This document shows, piece after piece, positions 8,209 to 15,522 of a stretch of DNA of 28,158 bases. The notes below the pieces were generated by a model. It did no database searches, was not told the DNA's origin, and worked only from the letters and a program-made list of their open reading frames with translations. The DNA is taken from contig DESZ01000010.1 in NCBI GenBank assembly GCA_002361485.1, forward strand, positions 1 to 28,158, given 5' to 3'. How positions within the stretch are numbered: position 1 is the stretch's first letter; each line of letters opens with the position of its first letter. The translations under genes and the position numbers were made by a program. This stretch comes from Cyanobacteria bacterium UBA3301 (lineage in GTDB: Bacteria; Cyanobacteriota; Vampirovibrionia; Gastranaerophilales; Gastranaerophilaceae).

Positions 8209-8980
8209 TTCCGTATTTTTCCTGAAGTTTTTTCAAATTACCGTTTTGTTCTTCTTCTGTTAAAATATCGTTAACTTCTTTAATTAATTCTTTTGATTCT
8301 GCACCTTTTCTAAAAGCAATAGCATAAGGTTCATTTGAGTATTTTTTAGGCAATAATTCAACCGTATCGTCTTTGGCTGCCAACCCCATTAGTATTGAAT
8401 CATCTGAAACCAGAGCTACTCCTTTTCCGCGTTTAAGTGCGTTAAATGCTTCCTCATAAGTCTTATATCCTAAAATTCCTACATCAGGAATAGCTGCTCT
8501 TAAACTTCTTTCGCCTGTTGAACCGAATACTATTATGGCGCGCTTACCTTTTAAATCACGCAAGCCTTTTATGTTAGAACCTTTTTTTACTAATAAAGCT
8601 TGACCTGAAATATAATAAGGATTTGAAAAGTCTAAAATCTGTTCTCTGGACGGCGTTACTGACATTGTTGCAATAATCATATCGATTTCTTCCGAGTATA
8701 ATTTCATCATACGGTCGGATGCGTTTACTTTTACGTATTTTATATGTCCGTCAGAGCCGAAAAGTTTTTTTGCAATAAGTTTTGCAAGTTCAACGTCATA
8801 ACCTGCATAGCGGCCTTTTTTATCCAAAAATCCAAACGGATAAGTGTCTGTTCTGACTCCGACAACCACTGTTCCGCGATGTTGAATTGTTTTTAATGTG
8901 TTTTGTACTTCTTTTTTCTTTCCGCATCCGCAGCAAATGAACATTACTGCCAATAACATTGTAATTATTTTTTTGAACAT
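8195..8980 (-). CDS. Amino-acid ABC transporter substrate-binding lipoprotein (SBP_bac_3)
   Basis: A 261-aa periplasmic-type binding protein of the GlnH/ArtJ family. The N-terminus is KK plus a hydrophobic stretch ending in a Cys cluster (C16, C17, C19) before GKKKE; C19 after Gly is the best lipidation site. The mature part starts with RGTVVVGV and continues with YAGYDVELAKLIAKKL, the family signature. MIIATMSVTPSREQILDFSNPY carries the Ser/Thr-Pro-x-Arg ligand-binding segment. No permease or ATPase gene is adjacent, so the transporter partners are elsewhere, or the protein acts as a sensor. It is the last gene of a three-gene unit, 13 nt after the 130-aa gene, with a GAGGGA ribosome site. 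Ligand specificity cannot be read from the sequence. Confidence 0.9.
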   Translation of the reverse strand: MFKKIITMLLAVMFICCGCGKKKEVQNTLKTIQHRGTVVVGVRTDTYPFGFLDKKGRYAGYDVELAKLIAKKLFGSDGHIKYVKVNASDRMMKLYSEEIDMIIATMSVTPSREQILDFSNPYYISGQALLVKKGSNIKGLRDLKGKRAIIVFGSTGERSLRAAIPDVGILGYKTYEEAFNALKRGKGVALVSDDSILMGLAAKDDTVELLPKKYSNEPYAIAFRKGAESKELIKEVNDILTEEEQNGNLKKLQEKYGIKQN

Positions 8981-8993
8981 TTTTCCCTCTTTC

Positions 8994-9386
8994 TTATTTT
9001 TTATTTAATATACTTTTTACAAAATCGTTTTTCTCTGTTTTTGTGTAGGATTGACCCTTCATTTTAGTATCAAAATATTTTTCAAGCATTGCTGTTTTAG
9101 TATTTATTGAATAATCATCCCAATAAGGTGTTTTTGAAATCTTAGAGATTGCTGATGCTCTTAATTCGTCTTTTCTTGTTGTAGGTTTATATATGCTGTT
9201 TTTTGTTGAATTTTTTATAACGTTTGTTGTGTAATTTGTTATTTTAAAAATATTATCCGTGTCTATATCATATATTATTTTTGAAGTTAGAGAGTTATCT
9301 TCTGAGTTTTTAAATATTTCCAATTCTTTATCTTCAAAAATATCCTTATTTTTTAATTGTTCCCTGAAACGTTCCGCTAATCCCAT
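8994..9386 (-). CDS. Hypothetical 130-aa protein between cpaE-like and lipoprotein genes
   Basis: I do not recognise a domain. The protein is hydrophilic, rich in Lys, Asn, Thr and Asp, with no signal peptide or membrane segment. It opens with MGLAERFREQLKNKDIFE, a helix that recalls the extreme N-terminus of some CpaF/TadA-type ATPases, and ends in a charged helix (TKTEKNDFVKSILNKK). Its ATG directly abuts the stop codon of the cpaE-like gene (TAAATG), and the ribosome site AAGGAG lies inside that gene. Translational coupling and a shared role are therefore likely. It could be a CpaE partner or a remnant of a longer pilus ATPase gene; neither is proven. Confidence 0.75.
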   Translation of the reverse strand: MGLAERFREQLKNKDIFEDKELEIFKNSEDNSLTSKIIYDIDTDNIFKITNYTTNVIKNSTKNSIYKPTTRKDELRASAISKISKTPYWDDYSINTKTAMLEKYFDTKMKGQSYTKTEKNDFVKSILNKK

Positions 9387-10550
9387 TTACACTCCTTTTT
9401 GTAATATGTTTTCGTATGTTTGCTGCATATTTTGTTTGTATAAATTATCAGAAATATATTTTGCCAATTCGCGATAACTTTGTGCAACATTTGTAGACGA
9501 ATTTATATCGCTGACAGGTATTCCCTTATTTATTGCGCTCATTATTGCAAAATAGTTGTTAGGAATTTTCCAATAAATTTTTTTTGATAAAACTTTTTCA
9601 ACATCTTCGGCTTTTATTTCATCGTTTTCAATGTATCTGTTTATGACAATTTGGGTTTTATCTTTGTCGTATCCCAGCTTCTCAAATAATTCTAAGCATC
9701 TTTGTGTATTTCTAAGAGCAGGAAGATTTGCAACAGTTACTAATAATATCATATCAGAATTGTCGAGTGCAGATATGCTCTTACCGTCAAATCCGGCTTC
9801 CGCATCAACAATTATATATGAAAAGGTTTCTTTCAGTATATCAAAAAGTTTTCCGATTAAATTTGGCTTTATTGTATCTGCCTGTTTGAAATATGGCGGA
9901 TCTGCAAGAACATATAAGCTTGTGCGTTTATAGCGTTCTAATGTGCTTAGTAAAAATGTTTCATTTATCTTGTCTAAATTTTCCAACATATAAGAAATAT
10001 TAAAAGACGGCTTCAAATCCAAAAAGGTGGTTATATCTCCTGTTTGGAAATTTAAATCAATCAAGGCAACGTTTTCTTTTGTTATTTTTGCCAATTCTAA
10101 TGCTAAATTTGTTGCTAGAGAGGTTTTCCCGATACCGCCTTTGTTTGAGTAAACTGTAATAATTTTGCAATTGCTTTTTTCTATAGTGCTGTTATTGTTG
10201 GATATAAGTTTATTTACTGCTTCGGTGAATTCGTTTTTTATAATCGGAATAGGCAAAAATTCTTTAGCTCCGGCGCGCATAATATCTATAATTAAATTGA
10301 CTGAAGGATTATCTGAAAGCGCCAAGACCTTTGTGTTTGGAAAATTGGTTTGAATTTTTGTGATTAAATCTAATTTTTGACTTTTTTCTTGTGATAAATC
10401 TATAATTAATATTGTGTTATCATTTTGCGCAAGCTTGTATGCTTTTTCAGAAGTTTCTGCAACAAAAACTTCCATATCTTCATATTCTTGCAGATACAGC
10501 TTTATAACTTCAGTTGTGGAAAACTCTTCTGAATAAATGATTGAGTGCAC
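9387..10550 (-). CDS. CpaE/TadZ-like MinD-family ATPase with a degenerate receiver domain
   Basis: Residues 1-115 form a response-regulator-like fold. An acidic pair (E8/E9) and an Asp near 51 (LIIDLS) are present, but the Lys normally found before the last Pro is replaced (FLPIPI), as in pseudo-receivers. Residues 130-370 are a MinD/ParA ATPase with deviant Walker A KGGIGKTS (about 137-144), a switch region DLNFQTGDITTFLDL and Walker B-like YIIVDAEAG. CpaE/TadZ proteins place Tad pili or related machinery at the cell pole. No other tad/cpa gene is visible here. The start is GTG at 10550, supported by GGGGAG 8-9 nt upstream. Two downstream genes follow without a gap and with a 13-nt gap, forming an operon. 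Confidence 0.87.
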   Translation of the reverse strand: MHSIIYSEEFSTTEVIKLYLQEYEDMEVFVAETSEKAYKLAQNDNTILIIDLSQEKSQKLDLITKIQTNFPNTKVLALSDNPSVNLIIDIMRAGAKEFLPIPIIKNEFTEAVNKLISNNNSTIEKSNCKIITVYSNKGGIGKTSLATNLALELAKITKENVALIDLNFQTGDITTFLDLKPSFNISYMLENLDKINETFLLSTLERYKRTSLYVLADPPYFKQADTIKPNLIGKLFDILKETFSYIIVDAEAGFDGKSISALDNSDMILLVTVANLPALRNTQRCLELFEKLGYDKDKTQIVINRYIENDEIKAEDVEKVLSKKIYWKIPNNYFAIMSAINKGIPVSDINSSTNVAQSYRELAKYISDNLYKQNMQQTYENILQKGV

Positions 10551-10562
10551 TACTTTTCTCCC

Positions 10563-10580
10563 CTATACATGGGAGTATAG
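10563..10580. promoter_or_regulatory. Palindrome over the cpaE -10 box (possible operator)
   Basis: CTATAC (10563-10568) and GTATAG (10575-10580) form a 6-bp inverted repeat with a 6-nt spacer. One arm contains the -10 box and the other lies at about +5 to +10, a classic position for a repressor site. Part of the symmetry may be chance, because TATA-like boxes are self-complementary. Confidence 0.35.
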
Positions 10581-10602
10581 CATATTTTAAATTTGAGTGC
10601 AA
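10574..10602 (-). promoter_or_regulatory. Sigma-70-type promoter of the cpaE operon
   Basis: On the minus strand TTGCAC (10597-10602), 17 nt, then TATACT (10574-10579) with an extended TG. The predicted start leaves a short leader of about 17 nt ending in the GGGGAG ribosome site and the GTG start codon. Confidence 0.78.
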
Positions 10603-10619
10603 CGAATATACAATAATAA

Positions 10620-10795
10620 AAGCCCATATCAGGCGGATTTTGTTACCTGCTGATCTCCAACAGGTGGGTGAGAACCCTGAGTAATCCGTTTCCCGCTGGC
10701 GATTTTTAAAATCGGCGGGTATACTTCAGCCTCGATGGAGTTAACTCTCCCAATTTAATATAATGTAGGAACAAAATTAACACCTGTATGAGCTT
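10620..10795 (-). ncRNA. Rod-shaped structured RNA, 6S (SsrS)-like candidate
   Basis: The stretch folds into a long imperfect rod. The closing stem pairs 10622-10633 with 10783-10793 (one bulge, one mismatch). After a small internal loop it continues as 10637-10647 with 10768-10777. Then comes an open centre (29 and 38 nt), a 5-bp stem (10677-10681 with 10725-10729) and a terminal hairpin (10692-10706 with 10708-10719). Size (about 175 nt) and shape (closing stem, large bubble, terminal stem) fit 6S RNA, the RNA polymerase-binding promoter mimic. The minus strand is favoured because a TTGCCA-N17-TAATAT promoter places the start exactly at the stem base and a U-rich run (TTTTATTATT) follows its 3' end. 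No primary-sequence match to a known 6S RNA was established. A large cis-regulatory RNA is less likely, since the RNA appears to have its own promoter and end. Confidence 0.55.
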
Positions 10796-10801
10796 GTTAA
10801 A

Positions 10802-10830
10802 ATATTAGCATATATTAATTTTCTTGGCAA
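10802..10830 (-). promoter_or_regulatory. Sigma-70-type promoter of the rod-shaped RNA
   Basis: On the minus strand TTGCCA (10825-10830), 17 nt, then TAATAT (10802-10807) with a TG extension. The expected start (about 10795) is the first base before the closing stem of the RNA. Confidence 0.65.
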
Positions 10831-10931
10831 TAATCATATAGAATAGCGTTATGGCTGTGTAATTTTTATTCTTATTATTTCCCCGCATATTTAATATTTC
10901 GAAAAAAATAAAAAATTTAAAATAACGAAAC

Positions 10932-10953
10932 CCCTTCTCTTATTTGAGAAGGG
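10932..10953 (-). terminator. Terminator of the 721-aa protein gene
   Basis: An 8-bp perfect stem (10932-10939 with 10946-10953) with a 6-nt loop lies about 78 nt after the stop at 11031. On the minus strand it is followed by GTTTCGTTATTTT, a moderate U-tract. The 10831-10931 stretch between it and the RNA promoter is AT-rich and shows nothing else. Confidence 0.65.
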
Positions 10954-11030
10954 ATGTTGTTAGAATTGTAAGTTGATTGATATGTACACACGAGTTTTTA
11001 AATTGAAAGATTGCTAAGCTCTCTTCTTAT

Positions 11031-13196
11031 TTACGCACTTTGGTCAAATTTCATTGTGCGTTCTATATTTTTTGCTATTACACCTTTTATTACATCATAT
11101 TCTGTTTGAAGTGCATTATGTTCTGTATCGATATTTTTTAACTGCATATCATACATATTATCTTTACGTTTAATATCGTTCATCGCTCTGTTGTATTTTG
11201 CTTCCGCAATAGCAACTGCTGCAGAATTGTCAGTATCTTCGGTTATGCTTGCACAACATTTGTAATCAAGTGATACCCAATTATAGGACTTGTCAACTTG
11301 CTCCATAGTGACAATACCTGCTTCAAAAGCGTGTTCTATCCAATCGGCTGATGAAGCCAATCCGTCTTCTATTACAGCATAGCCTTTGCGCATTCTGTTG
11401 AATAAATTTTCATACCACTGAGCTTTTGCATCTGCATTTCCTTCATTTGGAGCTGAGGAATCACTTGAAGGAACATTATCCGTAGAATCAACCCAAGCAT
11501 ATTTCGGTTCTCCGAGTTCATCTCGCATCAGTTCAACCGTAAATGCATCTATTATATTTTGGAAAGCTGATGTATATGCTGGCTTACCGTCATGAGTTTT
11601 TTGGTACTCATTGACATACTCAATTAATAATGTAAAATCATTTAAGCATTCCATTGTATCAATGTTTATCTTTCCTGCATCTTTGCTGAACAAATCTTCA
11701 TAATTGCCCTTAAATTCATCAAAAGAAGTGCGATTATCAGCGCTTTCTCCAGTATCAAATTTATATTCATCAAATATCAATTTATAGTATTCGTTTCTGC
11801 TATCTCTATAATTTTGTGCAAACGATGAATTTGATATTGATATATATGTATCTAAGTCAACATAATCCGGTACGGTCGTCAACGCAGCTATAAGTTCTGC
11901 ACTCTTCAAATTTTTAACTTCGGTTTCCGAACCGTATTCTTTTACCGTAATTGTTCCTAATGCTCCTGCAGTTCCGCTTTGGTATGTATAATTCACCTTT
12001 TTATTGGCACTATCGGTTATAGTTATACTGCTTAAAGCAGAAGCTAAATCTACGGGAGGTGTTAAAGCAAACGGTTTTGTTTTATCACTCCAAGACGAAA
12101 ATGCAGGAGGTAATTCATAACGGTCGCTTGTACTCGACGACGTAATACCTATCGCTTTATTAGTAGCAGGGTCAACATATATACTTAAAGACCCGATATT
12201 ATAGACCTTACAACCGGAAGTAGTAGTACCATCCGCATCAACGAATTTTCCGTCTCCACTTGAAAATAAACTCAAATCTTTATTGGCCGTTTCTAAATAC
12301 CAACCGCTTGCATCTTCTTTTATATTCAAGGAGTTTTCAAATTTAACAAAATTATTATTTTTATCATCTCCTGTTGTAGAGTAATAACCTCCTAAAGCTC
12401 CCATTATGTCGCTCGGAGATAATTTGTTCGCAATTTTTTGAATACTTGTTTCGCCTGATTTCGTTCGCAAAATATCCCAAATATCTTCAATTGCATTACT
12501 GTACAAAATGCGTTTTTCAGAAGCATATTGAGCTTGTGCCGCATTAAATGATGCACGCTCAATTGAGAAATCATTTCTTAAATAGCTTTCATATAATTCT
12601 CTTAACTTATCAGCGGTCATCTTTTCTGTTTTTATACTACCATCATCTTGAACGGAAGTCATTTCAAATAAGAATGCCAACCCCGGATCTTTATCATATG
12701 CCTGAGCTTCCGCTGAAGTTGGATTTGTTTCATAATCTTCCGGTTTTGGTACTAATTTAAACTCATCAGAACCGTAATAACTTTGTAATCTGTCTATAAC
12801 ATTTTTATCTTTGTCAAAATAGGTTGTATCCCATTTTAAGCCATGGTTTTCTAAGAATTTTTCCAAATTGTTACCTGATTTTTCAAATATATCAGCTTCA
12901 TCTTCGCTGACAAGTAACAAACCTGCAGAGTTTACAAGTCCGTATTGTGTATTATAAGGACTGAAAGCTGTCATTGAATTATACGTCAATAATTGGGTTT
13001 GACTTGTTCCTGTCAAATCCACATTTCTAAACATCATTCTTGCATTATTTAAAGCTGTAATATAATCGTCACTTGCTTGCGCGGTTTCTGTCGCAAGACG
13101 CATTTTGGCATTATTTATGGTTTGAGAGCGCAATTCATTATCAGCCAAACGTGCTGTTATGGTTAATAATCTTGCTTGTGATGCCGCCATTCCCAT
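11031..13196 (-). CDS. 721-aa MGM-ASQAR family protein, paralog of the protein at 1-1061
   Basis: Not matched to a characterised family. Residues 1-55 (MGMAASQARLLTITARLAD onward) are a predicted amphipathic helix shared with the protein at 1-1061. The C-terminal 60 residues (YNRAMNDIKRKDNMYD and then NIDTEHNALQTEYDVIKGV) form a matching coiled-coil-like helix, ending in FDQSA. The centre (60-640) is not shared: it is Ser/Thr/Asp-rich, with beta-type segments near 290-440 and a charged helical part near 460-620. There is no signal peptide, membrane helix or catalytic motif. A single CC pair sits near residue 647. The start has the same AAAGGA ribosome site as its paralog and a promoter matching the sigma-28 consensus at exact spacing. 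Helical ends of this kind are typical of flagellar rod, hook and filament proteins, which also lack cleaved signals. A secreted or axial role is therefore plausible but unproven. Confidence 0.9.
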   Translation of the reverse strand: MGMAASQARLLTITARLADNELRSQTINNAKMRLATETAQASDDYITALNNARMMFRNVDLTGTSQTQLLTYNSMTAFSPYNTQYGLVNSAGLLLVSEDEADIFEKSGNNLEKFLENHGLKWDTTYFDKDKNVIDRLQSYYGSDEFKLVPKPEDYETNPTSAEAQAYDKDPGLAFLFEMTSVQDDGSIKTEKMTADKLRELYESYLRNDFSIERASFNAAQAQYASEKRILYSNAIEDIWDILRTKSGETSIQKIANKLSPSDIMGALGGYYSTTGDDKNNNFVKFENSLNIKEDASGWYLETANKDLSLFSSGDGKFVDADGTTTSGCKVYNIGSLSIYVDPATNKAIGITSSSTSDRYELPPAFSSWSDKTKPFALTPPVDLASALSSITITDSANKKVNYTYQSGTAGALGTITVKEYGSETEVKNLKSAELIAALTTVPDYVDLDTYISISNSSFAQNYRDSRNEYYKLIFDEYKFDTGESADNRTSFDEFKGNYEDLFSKDAGKINIDTMECLNDFTLLIEYVNEYQKTHDGKPAYTSAFQNIIDAFTVELMRDELGEPKYAWVDSTDNVPSSDSSAPNEGNADAKAQWYENLFNRMRKGYAVIEDGLASSADWIEHAFEAGIVTMEQVDKSYNWVSLDYKCCASITEDTDNSAAVAIAEAKYNRAMNDIKRKDNMYDMQLKNIDTEHNALQTEYDVIKGVIAKNIERTMKFDQSA

Positions 13197-13233
13197 AGTG
13201 AGCGATCCTTTCTTTTTTCCTTTAGTATTATAT

Positions 13234-13260
13234 ATGTCGGCATTTTTCCGTAAAACTTTA
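13234..13260 (-). promoter_or_regulatory. Sigma-28 (FliA)-like promoter
   Basis: On the minus strand TAAAGTTT (13253-13260), exactly 11 nt, then GCCGACAT (13234-13241), 37 nt before the ATG at 13196. This agrees with TAAAGTTT-N11-GCCGATAA at the whole -35 box, the spacing and GCCGA of the -10 box. It is the better of the two sites in the window. Confidence 0.8.
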
Positions 13261-13314
13261 ATATTTTAAGAGTTTTGTTAAGAAATTGTTACATTCTTTA
13301 TTACGAAAAATATT

Positions 13315-13355
13315 ACACACAAAAAAGACCGAATTACTCGGTCTTTTTTGTGTGT
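13315..13355 (-). terminator. Strong bidirectional terminator after rpsA
   Basis: An 18-bp perfect inverted repeat (13315-13332 with 13338-13355) with a 5-nt loop starts 15 nt past the rpsA-like stop. The GACCGA/TCGGTC core is flanked by six A and six T, so it works as an A-tract/U-tract terminator on either strand. Confidence 0.88.
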
Positions 13356-13369
13356 GTGATATTGAAGAT

Positions 13370-14476
13370 CTATTCGGAAATTTCTTCTGTTGATTCAGAA
13401 GAAACTGCTTCCGATGAACCACCGTTATTAATATCTTTAATACTTAATGCAATTCTGTGTTCTTGCGGGGTGAATTTTTTAATCAAAACTTCAACACTGT
13501 CACCAACTTTGAATTTATTGAACGGATTGACATTTTCTTCAGCCATTTCGGCAACAGGTAATAATGCTTCAACTCCAGGGAAGATATTAATAAATGCGCC
13601 AAATCCGGTTACTTTATTAACTGTTCCTGTTATTACCTGTCCTTCTGAGAATTGACCTTCGATTTGCTGCCATGGATCTTCTCCCATTCTCTTTAATGAT
13701 AATGAAATTCTCTTCAATTCAGAATCTATTTTAATAATTTTTACTTCAATAGTTTCACCTAAAGAAATAACATCTGACGGATGTTTAATTCTTGACCAAG
13801 AAATTTCTGAAATAGGTAACAAACCATCGATTCCATTGATATCAATAAATGCACCAAAATCAGCAATTCTTACAACTTCACCTTTTACAACTTGATCTTC
13901 TTGTAATTCTGATAAAATATTATCAACTACTTGATCTCTTTGTTCAGCGATTGCTTGTCTTTGAGATAAGATAAGTTTATTTTTCTTTGGATCAGCTTCT
14001 AAAACTTTTACTTCAATTTTTTGGTCTAATAATCCGTCAAAAGGTGTGCCTGTTCTTAATTGAGAAGAAGGAATGAAACCTTTCAAATCTGCAACGTCAA
14101 CCAAAACTCCGCCTTTAACAACAGATACAACTTTTGCCAAAATAGTATCGCCTTGAACTTTTGCATCATTAAGTTGAGCCCAAGCTTGAGCAAATGCAAG
14201 TCTTTTTAATGATAATAACATACCGTCTTCATCTGTTTCTTCTTTTAATACGTAAAATTCTTTTACATCACCGATTTCCAATCCTGATTCATCTTCTGAT
14301 GATGAGATTTCTCTTTCAGGTAAAAATGCTTCAGTTTTTGTTCCGTGAACGCTTACTAAGTAACCGTCTTTTTCTTTGCGAAGGATAGTTCCTTCAACAA
14401 TGTCTGCTACTGCATGTGATTTTGAAAAGCTTTCTTCCAATAACTTTTCGAATTCGTCTAATGTTGCTTGTGTCAT
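13370..14476 (-). CDS. rpsA: Ribosomal protein S1-like protein with four S1 domains
   Basis: RNA-binding protein that helps load mRNA on the 30S subunit. Four S1 (OB-fold) repeats lie at about 26-92, 108-173, 196-263 and 280-347. The third and fourth contain the typical GxFGAFI core (ADFGAFIDI, TGFGAFINI). A Ser/Glu-rich tail ends the protein. At 368 aa it is shorter than the six-domain proteobacterial S1 but fits the 3-4-domain forms of cyanobacteria and Firmicutes. An AAGGAG ribosome site lies 9 nt before the ATG. It starts 21 nt after ispH and shares its transcript; the two genes are adjacent or fused in several other phyla as well. Confidence 0.92.
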   Translation of the reverse strand: MTQATLDEFEKLLEESFSKSHAVADIVEGTILRKEKDGYLVSVHGTKTEAFLPEREISSSEDESGLEIGDVKEFYVLKEETDEDGMLLSLKRLAFAQAWAQLNDAKVQGDTILAKVVSVVKGGVLVDVADLKGFIPSSQLRTGTPFDGLLDQKIEVKVLEADPKKNKLILSQRQAIAEQRDQVVDNILSELQEDQVVKGEVVRIADFGAFIDINGIDGLLPISEISWSRIKHPSDVISLGETIEVKIIKIDSELKRISLSLKRMGEDPWQQIEGQFSEGQVITGTVNKVTGFGAFINIFPGVEALLPVAEMAEENVNPFNKFKVGDSVEVLIKKFTPQEHRIALSIKDINNGGSSEAVSSESTEEISE

Positions 14477-14497
14477 TTTATTTTCTCCTTTTCTTTT

Positions 14498-15373
14498 TTA
14501 TGACATTATTTTTAAATAATTTATAACTTCATCTATTATGTTTTGTGGAGTTGATGCACCGGCACTAACCCCTATTTTTTGTGATTTTTCAATCAAATCT
14601 TTATAATTATTCAATTCGTCTGCTGATTCAATATGAATTGTTGGTGTAATTTCGTTTGAAATATCTGCTAAATGAGTTGTATTTGCACTGTTTTTCGAAC
14701 CTACGATAATCATTAAATCATTTTTCTGTGCAAGTTCTCTGACTTCGTTTTGACGCTTTGAAGTACTTGGACATATCGTATTTGCAACAACTAATTCTTT
14801 TGATATGGATGTTAAATATTCAACAATCGGATTTAATGTAGAAAGCATTTGAGTTGTTTGAACAACAACCCCTATTTTCTTATGCTCTTTTAATTCGTTT
14901 TCAAAAGTTCTTAATTCTTCAACCGAAGTCGAAACAATAATTTTATCTCCGTAAAGTCTTGCATTGGCTTTTATGGCGGAAACTTCAGGATGCTCTTCTT
15001 TGCCTACAATAACGAGATAATATCCGTTTTGAACCAGTTCAACAGCTTTTTGCTGAACTTTTTTTACATCAGGACAAGTTAAATCATAAGGTTCAAAACC
15101 TGCATTTTCAATTTTTTCAAAAGTTTCGGGGCTTTGACCGTGAGTTCTTACAACACAAATACCCTCACCTTGTTCAGGTAAATCTGTTATTGTGCTTATA
15201 TCGCTATTTCGTAAATCATCAATTACTTGAGAATTGTGAATAAGTTCACCTAAAATACAAATTTCTTTATCAGGATTTTCTAACTTTAATTTTTTAACGG
15301 TATCAACAGCGCGTTTTACCCCGTAACAAAACCCTGCATATTTAGCTAATGTAATTTCTTTAGTTGTAGGCAA
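14498..15373 (-). CDS. ispH: 4-hydroxy-3-methylbut-2-enyl diphosphate reductase
   Basis: Last enzyme of the MEP isoprenoid pathway, reducing HMBPP to IPP and DMAPP with a 4Fe-4S cluster. The three cluster cysteines are C16 (GFCYGV), C100 (LTCPDV) and C201 (TICPST). Substrate-pocket residues are present: H46 (LIHN), H78 (RTHG), H128 and E130 (EEHPE), TTQ near 173 and SKNSAN near 226. At 291 aa it has the usual length. The start appears to be TTG at 15373 with only a weak GAAAGAAG site upstream, and no ATG is available in frame between it and C16. A 110-nt leader with an unusual C-rich run precedes it. It supplies precursors for undecaprenyl carriers used by the wall enzymes nearby. Confidence 0.95.
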   Translation of the reverse strand: MPTTKEITLAKYAGFCYGVKRAVDTVKKLKLENPDKEICILGELIHNSQVIDDLRNSDISTITDLPEQGEGICVVRTHGQSPETFEKIENAGFEPYDLTCPDVKKVQQKAVELVQNGYYLVIVGKEEHPEVSAIKANARLYGDKIIVSTSVEELRTFENELKEHKKIGVVVQTTQMLSTLNPIVEYLTSISKELVVANTICPSTSKRQNEVRELAQKNDLMIIVGSKNSANTTHLADISNEITPTIHIESADELNNYKDLIEKSQKIGVSAGASTPQNIIDEVINYLKIMS

Positions 15374-15484
15374 ATTAAATTGTCTTCTTTCAAATGGACT
15401 CGCGGGGCGGGGGTAAATGATGTTACAAATGGTTGCTTATATCGCATTCATATATAACGGAAGGAATACCCTACTTCCCACTGT
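15374..15484 (-). other. Long leader of the ispH-rpsA transcript
   Basis: From the predicted start (about 15484) to the TTG at 15373 there are about 110 untranslated nt. The leader holds an imperfect inverted repeat around 15461-15479 (GGAAG/CTTCC) and a C/G-rich run at 15400-15413, out of character for this AT-rich sequence. I cannot match it to a known riboswitch class. Alternatively the repeat may terminate the upstream 1150-aa gene, but no U-tract follows it. Confidence 0.4.
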
Positions 15485-15490
15485 AACTAT

Positions 15491-15519
15491 ATTACACCAT
15501 AAAAGAATTTAAAAATCAA
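15491..15519 (-). promoter_or_regulatory. Sigma-70-type promoter of ispH-rpsA
   Basis: On the minus strand TTGATT (15514-15519), 17 nt, then TGTAAT (15491-15496). It begins 3 nt after the stop codon of the upstream 1150-aa gene. Confidence 0.6.
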
Positions 15520-15522
15520 GAA

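Noticed and set aside
10597..10793. Plus-strand transcription of the rod-shaped RNA (TTTAAA/TACAAT boxes near 10587-10615)
   Set aside because: Possible but weaker: the minus strand has a near-consensus promoter at exact spacing and the better U-run after the 3' end.
10621..10800. Cobalamin, TPP or T-box riboswitch, SRP RNA or tmRNA in the cpaE-upstream gap
   Set aside because: None of their conserved core sequences is present on either strand; the shape fits a 6S-like rod better.
13275..13655. 126-aa open frame antisense to the S1 gene
   Set aside because: It crosses the strong terminator at 13315-13355 and the rpsA coding end; no start signals.
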